NCBI GenBank assembly: GCA_003978135.1
Contig: QOAL01000098.1
Span: 1-8,054 of the forward strand
Direction: 5' to 3'
Length of the DNA stretch: 8,054 bases
From: Thermodesulfatator sp.
GTDB lineage: Bacteria > Desulfobacterota > Dissulfuribacteria > Dissulfuribacterales > QOAL01
The notes under the pieces are model-generated. The model saw only the letters and a list, made by a program, of their open reading frames with translations, made no database searches and was not told the DNA's origin. The position numbers were made by a program, and so were the translations under genes. Below are positions 1 to 5,299 of this stretch, piece after piece (position 1 is the stretch's first letter; each line of letters opens with the position of its first letter).

Positions 1-305
1 ATTAACCTAAGCTTATATCAAAAAAACTAAGCTGTCAAGATTATTTTGATTATTTTTATCCTATTATGTCAAATAAATGAAATCATAGTAGAAATCAACA
101 GGTTAAGTCGAGCTGCAATAAATTTGAGCCAAAATCACTTCTCAACTTTTCCATAAACTAACACCCAAGACAAAAACAGTTTCTTACTATCTTGTAATTT
201 AACCGTATCTATTTTTTACATTATTGTAATATATTCCACATATGCCACCATCTCCTTCTTGTTTTTATATTAGCAATTTCAGCATGTTACTACGCACTGC
301 AACAA

Positions 306-321
306 TGGCACTCTTTTGGCT
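306..321 (+). promoter_or_regulatory. candidate sigma-54 (-24/-12) promoter
   Basis: TGGCACTCTTTTGGCT keeps the invariant GG, ten-base spacer and GC of the sigma-54 consensus (TGGCAC-N5-TTGC), with one departure in the -12 box (TGGC for TTGC). It would start a transcript near 332 and leave an untranslated leader of roughly 108 bases before the ATG at 440. If real, the outer-membrane protein gene needs an activator of the NtrC type. No activator site was recognised upstream. The match is short enough to be chance. Confidence 0.4.
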
Positions 322-375
322 ATAACAGTCTAAAGAGGCAAACGTCCAAAAGCGGGTCTACCAGAAAACAAGAAC

Positions 376-389
376 GCCATGGCCATGGC
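376..389. repeat. perfect 14-base palindrome in the leader
   Basis: GCCATGGCCATGGC is its own reverse complement and contains two overlapping CCATGG hexamers. It lies in the predicted leader of the outer-membrane protein gene, about 50 bases before its start. It could be an operator half-site pair or a small RNA hairpin, but nothing identifies a protein that binds it. Confidence 0.3.
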
Positions 390-427
390 AACCAAAAATA
401 GTGCAGGCTTGATTGACGCCTCGCTTC

Positions 428-436
428 AGGAGGGAG
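428..436 (+). promoter_or_regulatory. ribosome binding site of the outer-membrane protein gene
   Basis: AGGAGGGAG lies just before the ATG at 440. It fixes that ATG as the start rather than the in-frame ATG nine codons upstream at 413, which lacks a comparable site and would put charged residues ahead of the signal peptide. Confidence 0.8.
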
Positions 437-439
437 AAA

Positions 440-1249
440 ATGAGTAATTCTAAAAAAATTGTATCTGTTTGTATCTGCCTGGTTCTGACAATACTTATTG
501 CCGTGCCGCTTCATGCCGATAATGAAGGACCTTCAGCAGACCTCTCGGTAAGTCTTTTAAGTGCATACATCTGGCGTGGGCAGCAGCTCAGCAAGAACAG
601 CCTTGTTATCCAGCCCTCTGCCACCTTTTCTTACAAAGGATTTTCGGCAAATTTATGGGCCAACTATGACACTGATCTTTACAGGACCATAGACGAACTG
701 GACAACCTTACTGAAACAGACTACACGCTTACCTATGAATACGATTTCGGCCTGGTGGGTACACAACTGGGCTATATTTACTATGCGCTCAATCAAGCAG
801 ATGACAGCCAGGAATTTTTCGCATCCGCTACACTCAATACCCTGCTGTCACCAACTTTTACAATATACAGGGAATTTTCCCATTATCCGGGCACGTACCT
901 CACCTTCGAGATTTCCCACAGCCTCGCCCTTCCACATGACATAACCCTGGACATGGGGCTGCTGGGAAGCGCCCTCTTCTCAGATGATTCTGCGGCATAT
1001 CCCGACCCAGATGATTCTGACGACAACTATTCGGGACTGCACCACGGAAAGACATCCGTATCATTGACCATACCGTTCACGTCATTCCTCCATGATCCCA
1101 CTGCCCGGTATTTTACGCTTACACCAGAAGTGGATTGGGTATTTCCTATAAGTGGCGACGGCTCAAATGACATGGCAGACAGGGCGCTTGGCAACAGCCG
1201 CGACAACAATTTCGTTTACGGAGGGGCAACCCTGAGCTTTTCATTCTGA
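440..1249 (+). CDS. outer-membrane beta-barrel protein (TorF/Gcw_chp-like putative porin)
   Basis: The product is 269 residues. It has a signal peptide (Lys-Lys then a hydrophobic run, likely cleaved after PLHA near residue 26) and a mature part made of alternating amphipathic strands. It ends in SFSF, and the C-terminal Phe is the usual recognition signal for the outer-membrane assembly machinery. The N-terminal mature stretch (SAYIWRGQ..., then SYKGFSANLW) resembles the Gcw_chp/TorF family of small putative porins. That placement is from memory and tentative; the barrel call is firmer. An Asp-rich loop (about residues 182-196, with DDS twice) may be an extracellular, cation-binding loop. 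The gene is monocistronic: a strong ribosome site precedes it and a strong terminator follows 42 bases after the stop. Ligand or transport substrate cannot be told. Confidence 0.85.
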   Translation: MSNSKKIVSVCICLVLTILIAVPLHADNEGPSADLSVSLLSAYIWRGQQLSKNSLVIQPSATFSYKGFSANLWANYDTDLYRTIDELDNLTETDYTLTYEYDFGLVGTQLGYIYYALNQADDSQEFFASATLNTLLSPTFTIYREFSHYPGTYLTFEISHSLALPHDITLDMGLLGSALFSDDSAAYPDPDDSDDNYSGLHHGKTSVSLTIPFTSFLHDPTARYFTLTPEVDWVFPISGDGSNDMADRALGNSRDNNFVYGGATLSFSF

Positions 1250-1290
1250 CAGGCACTGCCGGAATCAGGAAGATATGGAGCGTGGGGAAG

Positions 1291-1316
1291 GGCCTGCCCG
1301 GCGGCAGGCCTTTTTT
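1291..1316 (+). terminator. Rho-independent terminator of the outer-membrane protein gene
   Basis: GGCCTGCC (1291-1298), a CGGC loop and GGCAGGCC (1303-1310) form a perfect 8-bp GC-rich stem, followed at once by six T residues (1311-1316). It lies 42 bases after the stop codon at 1247-1249 and closes the transcription unit. Confidence 0.92.
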
Positions 1317-1446
1317 ATGGCCACTCCTCGTAAGTAGTTGCCGTTAGTAAGCCATCAACAGCCCTTGTTTGTCATTGCTCACTTTTGCAATGCATGAATA
1401 TGGCCCCCTAGGTCCCACTCATACTTATGGAGCTGGCTCCGGACTG

Positions 1447-1590
1447 GGACGAGCAGTTTCTTTCAAGATTCACCAAGAGGAAGCCAGTTTTAGCCGCACT
1501 TAATGTCGTAAGATTGTCAGGGTATGTAGCCAGAGGAAGTATGTAGCCCGCACAGCGGCTGTTGGTGAATCTTGAAAGAAATGCTCGTCC
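1447..1590. repeat. 144-bp element with 30-base inverted ends
   Basis: The left arm (1447-1476) and right arm (1562-1590) are reverse complements over 29 of 30 positions, with a single-base bulge. Inside, AGCCGC (1492-1497) pairs with GCGGCT (1555-1560). GTATGTAGCC occurs twice in direct orientation (1522-1531 and 1539-1548) and AGAGGAAG occurs twice (1476-1483 and 1532-1539). There is no transposase and no obvious target-site duplication at the ends. It could be a MITE-like non-autonomous element, the remains of an insertion sequence, or a structured RNA. The inverted repeat itself is certain; its identity is not. Confidence 0.7.
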
Positions 1591-1606
1591 TAATGGCTAT
1601 TAGGAC
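1587..1606 (+). repeat. hairpin overlapping the right arm of the inverted repeat
   Basis: GTCCTAAT (1587-1594), a GGCT loop and ATTAGGAC (1599-1606) form a perfect 8-bp stem. Its first four bases are the last four bases of the inverted-repeat right arm (1562-1590), so the two structures cannot both form fully. No T-run follows, so it is not a standard terminator. Confidence 0.6.
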
Positions 1607-1691
1607 AAACAGAGAATGCTCCCATGGATGGACACTTGCCACAAGTCCATTCATTTGGCGTTCCTCCAGCAACAAGTTTAAGAAGCATACC

Positions 1692-1719
1692 TTGACATGC
1701 TACCAGCAAACCTTATTAT
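1692..1719 (+). promoter_or_regulatory. candidate sigma-70 promoter
   Basis: TTGACA (1692-1697), a 16-base spacer and TATTAT (1714-1719) match the -35 and -10 boxes with a single mismatch in the -10. Transcription would begin near 1726. The next gene on this strand is the DUF202 gene, which would then have a leader of 250-340 bases depending on its start. A TTATC...GATAA dyad overlaps the -10 and the start-site area. Confidence 0.4.
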
Positions 1720-2067
1720 CGATACAAGATAATGGCTATATTTCAGGGCATCTGGAACAAGCCGAGCTACACACTGAATTTGCCACGTAGGAAATGAAAC
1801 GCCAAAGGCCGAAGCAGATCAGAAAACCAACTCGTCTTCCTGATCGATTATGCCCATAAGGTGCGGTATGGAAGTTACATAAACGTAAAAAACTGGTACT
1901 GCATGTCAGGTTCAGACAGTCTGCACTGAAAGCCCAACTTTCAAAAGCCCCAAGGGCTAACGGGAGGAAAAAAATGATTGCTCCAGATCATCCGCAGTAA
2001 CCCGTTCAGATCTCATAAAAAAGCTTGGGAACCACTGAAAAATTCAGATATAAAAGGATGTCAGGCA

Positions 2068-2502
2068 TTGTTTTTCTATCATAGGCACAAGAGGCTTTCC
2101 CAGCCGGAAGCCGAAACCCACATAGGCGACAGAAGAACCCATCTGGCCAATGAAAGAACCTTCCTGGCATGGATCCGTACTTCTGTTGCCATTATGGCTT
2201 TTGGCTTTCTGGTTGAAAAATTTTCCCTATTTTTGTGGATGGGATTCAAAATTGACCGATCCCGTGAGTTCGTTTCTCTGGCAGCCTCAAATCTGCTTGG
2301 CGTAATCCTGGTGGGAATGGGAGCGCTTCTGGGAATTTTTGCCCTGTTTCGTTATTTGCGTGTTCAAAAGGACATCGAGCAAAATACCTTCAGGCCCTCC
2401 CTGGTTCTGGATGCACTTTGTGGCCTGATATTTTTTGTTTTATCCGCCACTCTTTTTTACTATATCCTCAACTGGCACAGTATTCTGATCATGAATCATT
2501 GA
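2068..2502 (+). CDS. DUF202 family (YidH-like) inner-membrane protein, start uncertain
   Basis: From the TTG at 2068 the product is 144 residues. The signature THLANERTFLAWIRTSVA (about residues 22-39), continuing into the first membrane helix, is the hallmark of DUF202 proteins such as E. coli YidH. Two more hydrophobic helices follow (around SNLLGVILVGMGALLGIFALF and LCGLIFFVLSATLFYYIL). These are small three-helix inner-membrane proteins of unknown role. The start is odd. No in-frame ATG or GTG lies before the family signature. I chose TTG 2068 because AAGGA (2054-2058) sits nine bases before it. An in-frame TTG at 1978 would add 30 residues that do not look like the family. The strongest ribosome site nearby (GGGAGG, 1962-1967) serves ATG 1974, which is in another frame and stops after eight codons. 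A decayed or frameshifted 5' end is possible. The gene is convergent with the minus-strand operon. Confidence 0.8.
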   Translation: MFFYHRHKRLSQPEAETHIGDRRTHLANERTFLAWIRTSVAIMAFGFLVEKFSLFLWMGFKIDRSREFVSLAASNLLGVILVGMGALLGIFALFRYLRVQKDIEQNTFRPSLVLDALCGLIFFVLSATLFYYILNWHSILIMNH

Positions 2503-2519
2503 ATTAGACGATTCCCTGT

Positions 2520-2672
2520 TTATCCCTGGACTTTCTCCTTGACAAATATTCTTCTTCCAACTCTTCTTACTGCCCCAGGGAAATGATTGTGGAAAATTAA
2601 CTTATTGACAGTTTCTGCGTCAAAATCCACAAAGGCCGTTTCCCTGGTATCCCAACCCAGAAAATGCCCCGG
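2520..2672 (-). other. short in-frame open stretch after the SIMPL gene, HTH/excisionase-like tail
   Basis: On the minus strand the SIMPL gene stop (TAA, 2673-2675) is followed in the same frame by 50 sense codons before the next stop (2520-2522). The translated segment reads like real protein (GWDTRETAFVDFDAE... HFPGAVRRVGRRIFVKEK). Its end resembles the wing of small excisionase/MerR-type helix-turn-helix domains. There is no ATG; a GTG at 2630 (preceded by AGGGA) would give a 36-residue peptide. It may be a remnant of a small DNA-binding protein, a readthrough extension, or chance. The SIMPL family normally ends at the TAA, so I do not treat it as part of that protein. Confidence 0.25.
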
Positions 2673-3392
2673 TTAATCAGCAAGGTAATATTCCACAGTA
2701 GAAACCACGCGTATTTTCTTGATGTACGGGGTATTCTTGTCCCTGTTTCTTATGGAAAACTGCCCCTGGCTGGCGCGTTTTATCTTGCCTAAGCGACTGC
2801 CGGAATCTGCGGCGAACTTACGGGCCACTTCCCTGGCCTTCTTGGTCGCCTCCTCTATCATGGCCGGCTTGATCTCGTTCAGGCGGGAAAAGATAAATTC
2901 CGGCCTGTTGTCATAGTTATTGCCGGAAAAGATTATACCCTTTCGGCCCAGGGCAGAAAGTTTTTTCATGGCAGAACGTACCTGTCCAACCTTTTTGGAA
3001 CACACGGTCAAGACCTGGGTGGCTGTAAACCGAAGGGGTGCCCTGGAGTTGCCACTATATTGCTGGGCCAGCTTGTCAATAATTGCCGGCACGCCCTGGG
3101 TGATTTCATTTGGTCCAAAGCCCTCCCGCTTAAGAAAATCCGTGATCATACTGCTGTCAGCAGATAGCTTGGAATAAAGCTGCTCAAGATTATCTGCTGC
3201 ACAGGAAAACTGTATGGGCCAGATGGCAGTGTCTGCAGGCATTTCCCGTTCTGAAAGCCCTTTTACTGTTACAGATCTTTCAAGCTGCCTGAATTTCACC
3301 GCACTGGAGCCAAGAAGATAACCCAGTGCGTAAAGACCAGCGAAGATAAAGATTCCGAGAATCAAAAAGTTTGAAAAATTCTTATTTGCCAT
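2673..3392 (-). CDS. SIMPL-domain (DUF541) membrane-anchored periplasmic protein
   Basis: The product is 239 residues. A single N-terminal hydrophobic segment (about residues 9-30) without a clear cleavage site suggests an inner-membrane anchor with the rest in the periplasm. The domain then runs to the end. It opens with RSVTVKGLSEREMPADTA (about 39-56) and closes with IRVVSTVEYYLAD, the usual start and finish of SIMPL/DUF541 proteins. Length is normal for the family, whose members form oligomeric periplasmic assemblies and whose biochemical role is poorly known. The ATG at 3392 has GGTGGA (3398-3403 on the plus strand, read in reverse) five bases away. Only 45 bases separate it from the stop of the upstream sensor gene and no terminator lies between, so the two are probably co-transcribed. 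Confidence 0.9.
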   Translation of the reverse strand: MANKNFSNFLILGIFIFAGLYALGYLLGSSAVKFRQLERSVTVKGLSEREMPADTAIWPIQFSCAADNLEQLYSKLSADSSMITDFLKREGFGPNEITQGVPAIIDKLAQQYSGNSRAPLRFTATQVLTVCSKKVGQVRSAMKKLSALGRKGIIFSGNNYDNRPEFIFSRLNEIKPAMIEEATKKAREVARKFAADSGSRLGKIKRASQGQFSIRNRDKNTPYIKKIRVVSTVEYYLAD

Positions 3393-3437
3393 ATTTTTCC
3401 ACCGTATCCATGTAAATGTTTGTCAGGGTCATTCCTT

Positions 3438-5057
3438 TCAACCGCCGGCCTTTATCTTTTGCAGTACAAAAGTTACGGTCTGGCTGGGAGAAAGCTTTAT
3501 TGAGGAAGGCCCCGACCGGATATAAAATTCCTCGTTTTTCCCTATTTTCATAAATACCGGCTCCTCGCATGGGGTACATTCAATCAGAATAACAGTCCTT
3601 TCGTCTATTTCCACCAGGCTGATATTTATATAGGTGGAATATTCAGCTCCTATATGCTGATTTATCAAATTCTTGAGATGCAGCTGGCATTTATCCTGGT
3701 TTTCGAAATTGTCCGGTTCAATACCCACGATTCTTCCATCGTCATCCACACCTATCAGCAGCGCACCACCGTTGGAATTTAAAAATGCCACCACTGCCTT
3801 GAGCCAGGCAAATTCTATTTCCTTTCCCTGTTTGCCTGTCTTGAGATTAGTCCGAACCGTGGATTTAAATTCGACCTGGCTGCCCTCCCCCTGCTCAATA
3901 TAGTCACGTATCCTAAGCAAGGGAGGCACAGATTCCTGTCCTTTTTCAGACCTGAAGCCTCCAACCTTCCAGAAAATAAAAAGAACCACTGCGCCGCCAA
4001 GAAGGGCAACTGCCATATCTGAAAAATCCACGTCAAAAAGTGTATTTCTCAAATCTGCCAAAACGACCCTTTCAGGTGCTGCAATACCTACGTAGAATGC
4101 CTCATCCCCCTGCTCAAGCGGACGGAGCGAGGCCAGCCATTTACTGGAATCCATGGAAACCTTGACAAAACTGTCAAGGGGCATGCCAGCCTTTTCCCAG
4201 GCCTGAAAAATCCTTGAAATCAATACACTGTCCTCAGCAGCCTCGGTCTCGGAAACAGAAGGTGCTGCGGTAATGATCATACCTATATACTTTGGAGTAA
4301 TGAAAAACTTGTCCCTGGGATTAAGGATGAAGAGCAATTCATGCTTGTTATCATCCTGAAGTTCAAGAAATTTCTGGATCTGTGACAGGGTGATGTCCAG
4401 GGCAAATACCACTGTGCGCGGAGGATTCCCTGATTCGGCCCAGGAGACAGAGGCAGTAACACCAGGCTTCCCTGTGGAATAAAACCTGTAAACAGGGGAC
4501 CAGAAAACCCGCCTTTCCGAAGAAGAGCTGCGAAACCAGGGCCTCTTTCTGGGGTCATAGTCCCTGACGTTCTTTTCCCATTTTTTCACAGGCTCATCCG
4601 GGCCATTCCATTTCTGAAAGACCATATGTGTTACACTCCCCTTCACGCTGGAAACCCTTGTGACCCAGGAGTCACCGTCCAGATAGAGAAAATATTCCCG
4701 GCCAGTGCTGTCGGCCAAAATGAGCCCTGTAACCTGTTTCTGATTTTTTAATAATGGAAAAAATTTTCTGTTGAGGTTTATGATATCTTCGAATTTGAGT
4801 ACGCCATTCTTACCAAGATCATGGACGGTAAGGAGTTTCTCAGACACCTGGGCAAAAAATCCCTTGATGTTATTGACCTCGGTCCTGTTAAGACGGGCCA
4901 TTATTTCCGATGCGAAATGTGGTTTTATCTTGAAATACTGGTATACGTTCAAGCCCATGAGTACCATGAGAAATCCGGCCATGAGGATAAGAATGGAGCC
5001 GACAACTGTAAACCGAGCGCCCTTGCTGTTATGTTTCTTATTTTTCATATTTTTCAT
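3438..5057 (-). CDS. membrane sensor: extracytoplasmic dCache-like domain fused to cytoplasmic AlbA_2 (Schlafen-like) domain
   Basis: The product is 539 residues from ATG 5057. A basic N-terminus and membrane helix (about residues 16-42) lead to an extracytoplasmic region of some 300 residues. That region contains DYDPRKRPWF followed by FWSPVYRFYSTGKPGVTASVSW, the pattern of PDC/dCache ligand-sensing domains. A second helix (SDMAVALLGGAVVLFIFWKVGGF, about 346-368) returns to the cytoplasm. The C-terminal ~150 residues are an AlbA_2 domain: GEGSQVEFKST (about 390-400), AFLNSNGGALLIGVDDDGRIVGIEPD (about 424-449) and FYIRSGPSSIKLSPS near the end. The two Glu spaced by five, and the later Asp cluster, have the arrangement of the catalytic acidic residues in Schlafen nucleases. 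Whether the domain cuts or only binds nucleic acid is unknown. The start is uncertain: GTG 5102 would add 15 residues but has no ribosome site; ATG 5048 is also possible. The SIMPL gene follows 45 bases downstream. Confidence 0.85.
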   Translation of the reverse strand: MKNMKNKKHNSKGARFTVVGSILILMAGFLMVLMGLNVYQYFKIKPHFASEIMARLNRTEVNNIKGFFAQVSEKLLTVHDLGKNGVLKFEDIINLNRKFFPLLKNQKQVTGLILADSTGREYFLYLDGDSWVTRVSSVKGSVTHMVFQKWNGPDEPVKKWEKNVRDYDPRKRPWFRSSSSERRVFWSPVYRFYSTGKPGVTASVSWAESGNPPRTVVFALDITLSQIQKFLELQDDNKHELLFILNPRDKFFITPKYIGMIITAAPSVSETEAAEDSVLISRIFQAWEKAGMPLDSFVKVSMDSSKWLASLRPLEQGDEAFYVGIAAPERVVLADLRNTLFDVDFSDMAVALLGGAVVLFIFWKVGGFRSEKGQESVPPLLRIRDYIEQGEGSQVEFKSTVRTNLKTGKQGKEIEFAWLKAVVAFLNSNGGALLIGVDDDGRIVGIEPDNFENQDKCQLHLKNLINQHIGAEYSTYINISLVEIDERTVILIECTPCEEPVFMKIGKNEEFYIRSGPSSIKLSPSQTVTFVLQKIKAGG

Positions 5058-5092
5058 GAGGCTTTTTTGAAATGAATTAATAAATACCCCAT
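5054..5092 (-). other. possible 12-residue leader ORF overlapping the sensor gene start
   Basis: On the minus strand GAGGGA is followed two bases later by an ATG (5090-5092) that opens a 12-codon frame (MGYLLIHFKKAS). Its TGA (5054-5056) overlaps the sensor ATG (5055-5057) as ATGA, the usual form of translational coupling. The sensor gene has no good ribosome site of its own, which fits coupling. The spacing from GAGGGA to the ATG is shorter than ideal, and so short a frame may be chance. Confidence 0.3.
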
Positions 5093-5142
5093 AGTCCCTC
5101 ACTGTGCTATAGATTTAAAGTCAGCGAATTTCCCCCGGCTAG

Positions 5143-5280
5143 TGTCCATCCAGAAATAGGCAATTTTGTTCGAGGTAAGGCGCAAGGAGGCGAAAAAGCG
5201 CAGTGTACCGGGCGTACATGAGCATTTTTCGCCGACGAGCAACACAGTCATTGGGCAAAAGGGCCATTTATGGACGGGCA
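5143..5280. repeat. 138-bp imperfect palindromic intergenic repeat (GTAC-N5-GTAC core)
   Basis: The segment is nearly its own reverse complement. TGTCCATCCAGAAAT at the left end matches the complement of ATTTATGGACGGGCA at the right end. GGCGAAAAA (left) pairs with TTTTTCGCC (right). The centre is GTAC (5205-5208), CGGGC, GTAC (5214-5217). It fills the gap between the large exported-protein gene and the sensor gene. From memory, long palindromes of this style recur between genes in Desulfobacterota; I cannot count copies here. It may act as a transcription barrier, an mRNA-stabilising structure or a mobile REP-like unit. Confidence 0.75.
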
Positions 5281-5299
5281 CCAACTACTGCCCCGTCCA
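5271..5299 (-). terminator. hairpin enclosing the stop codon of the exported-protein gene
   Basis: TGGACGGGCA (5271-5280) and TGCCCCGTCCA (5289-5299) pair with one bulged base around an eight-base loop that contains the TAG stop codon (plus-strand positions 5285-5287). On the minus strand it could end or protect the transcript, but no T-run follows, so it is not a standard Rho-independent terminator. Its downstream arm is shared with the end of the large palindrome. Confidence 0.35.

Larger units (their letters stand above)
1..439. other. AT-rich intergenic region upstream of the outer-membrane protein gene
   Basis: No open reading frame here looks like a real gene. The first ~300 bases are clearly richer in A+T than the rest of the window. 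They hold a short dyad TTACA-ttat-TGTAA at 216-229 and two copies of CTAAGCT at 7-13 and 27-33, either of which may be chance. The last ~130 bases hold a candidate sigma-54 promoter (306-321), a perfect 14-base palindrome (376-389) and the ribosome binding site of the following gene (428-436). The end of whatever gene lies to the left is not visible. Confidence 0.6.
1317..2067. other. long intergenic region without a convincing gene
   Basis: The only sizeable open frame (1572-1790, plus strand, TTG start inside the right arm of an inverted repeat) has no ribosome site, no recognisable domain and an irregular composition, so I do not call it. What can be supported is a small hairpin (GGAGC-tg-GCTCC, 1429-1440), a 144-bp inverted-repeat element (1447-1590), an adjoining hairpin (1587-1606), a sigma-70-like promoter (1692-1719), and a short hairpin (AGCCC-caa-GGGCT, 1946-1958) just before a strong ribosome site at 1962-1967. 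The region may hold a decayed mobile element, an untranslated RNA, or the long leader of the DUF202 gene. Confidence 0.55.

Noticed and set aside
331..397. Stretch with GGCAAAC, AAAAGC and GGGTCTACC resembling parts of a GEMM-I (cyclic di-GMP) riboswitch
   Set aside because: The hairpin between the GGCAAAC and AAAGC motifs is missing and the 3' end reads GGCAACC instead of the expected GGGTTGCC-like segment, so the known fold cannot form. A covariance-model scan would settle it.
1572..1790. 72-codon open frame on the plus strand
   Set aside because: It begins with TTG inside the inverted-repeat arm, has no ribosome binding site, and its product shows no recognisable motif or family resemblance.
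1911..1930. TTCAG...CTGAA dyad with CAGAC-A-GTCTG core and a GGTTCAGAC string resembling a tRNA T-arm
   Set aside because: No acceptor, D-arm or anticodon arm can be built around it, so it is at most a small hairpin.
1799..1973. Possible transposase C-terminal remnant (basic residues such as KLHKRKKLVLH in one frame)
   Set aside because: The frame is short, opened by a stop codon at 1857, and the similarity to transposase tails is only compositional.
2493..2514. GAATC...GATTC hairpin between the convergent DUF202 and SIMPL genes as a terminator
   Set aside because: A five-base stem with a twelve-base loop and no T-run is too weak to call.
3382..3579. 65-codon minus-strand frame spanning the sensor-SIMPL junction
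   Set aside because: It overlaps both real genes in another frame, with no ribosome site and no protein-like composition.
4283..4558. 91-codon minus-strand frame inside the sensor gene
   Set aside because: It is a shadow of the sensor coding sequence, with Pro/Leu-rich, non-domain composition.
5099..5284. 61-codon minus-strand and plus-strand frames within the intergenic palindrome
   Set aside because: They arise from the repeat itself; both strands are open because the element is nearly palindromic.
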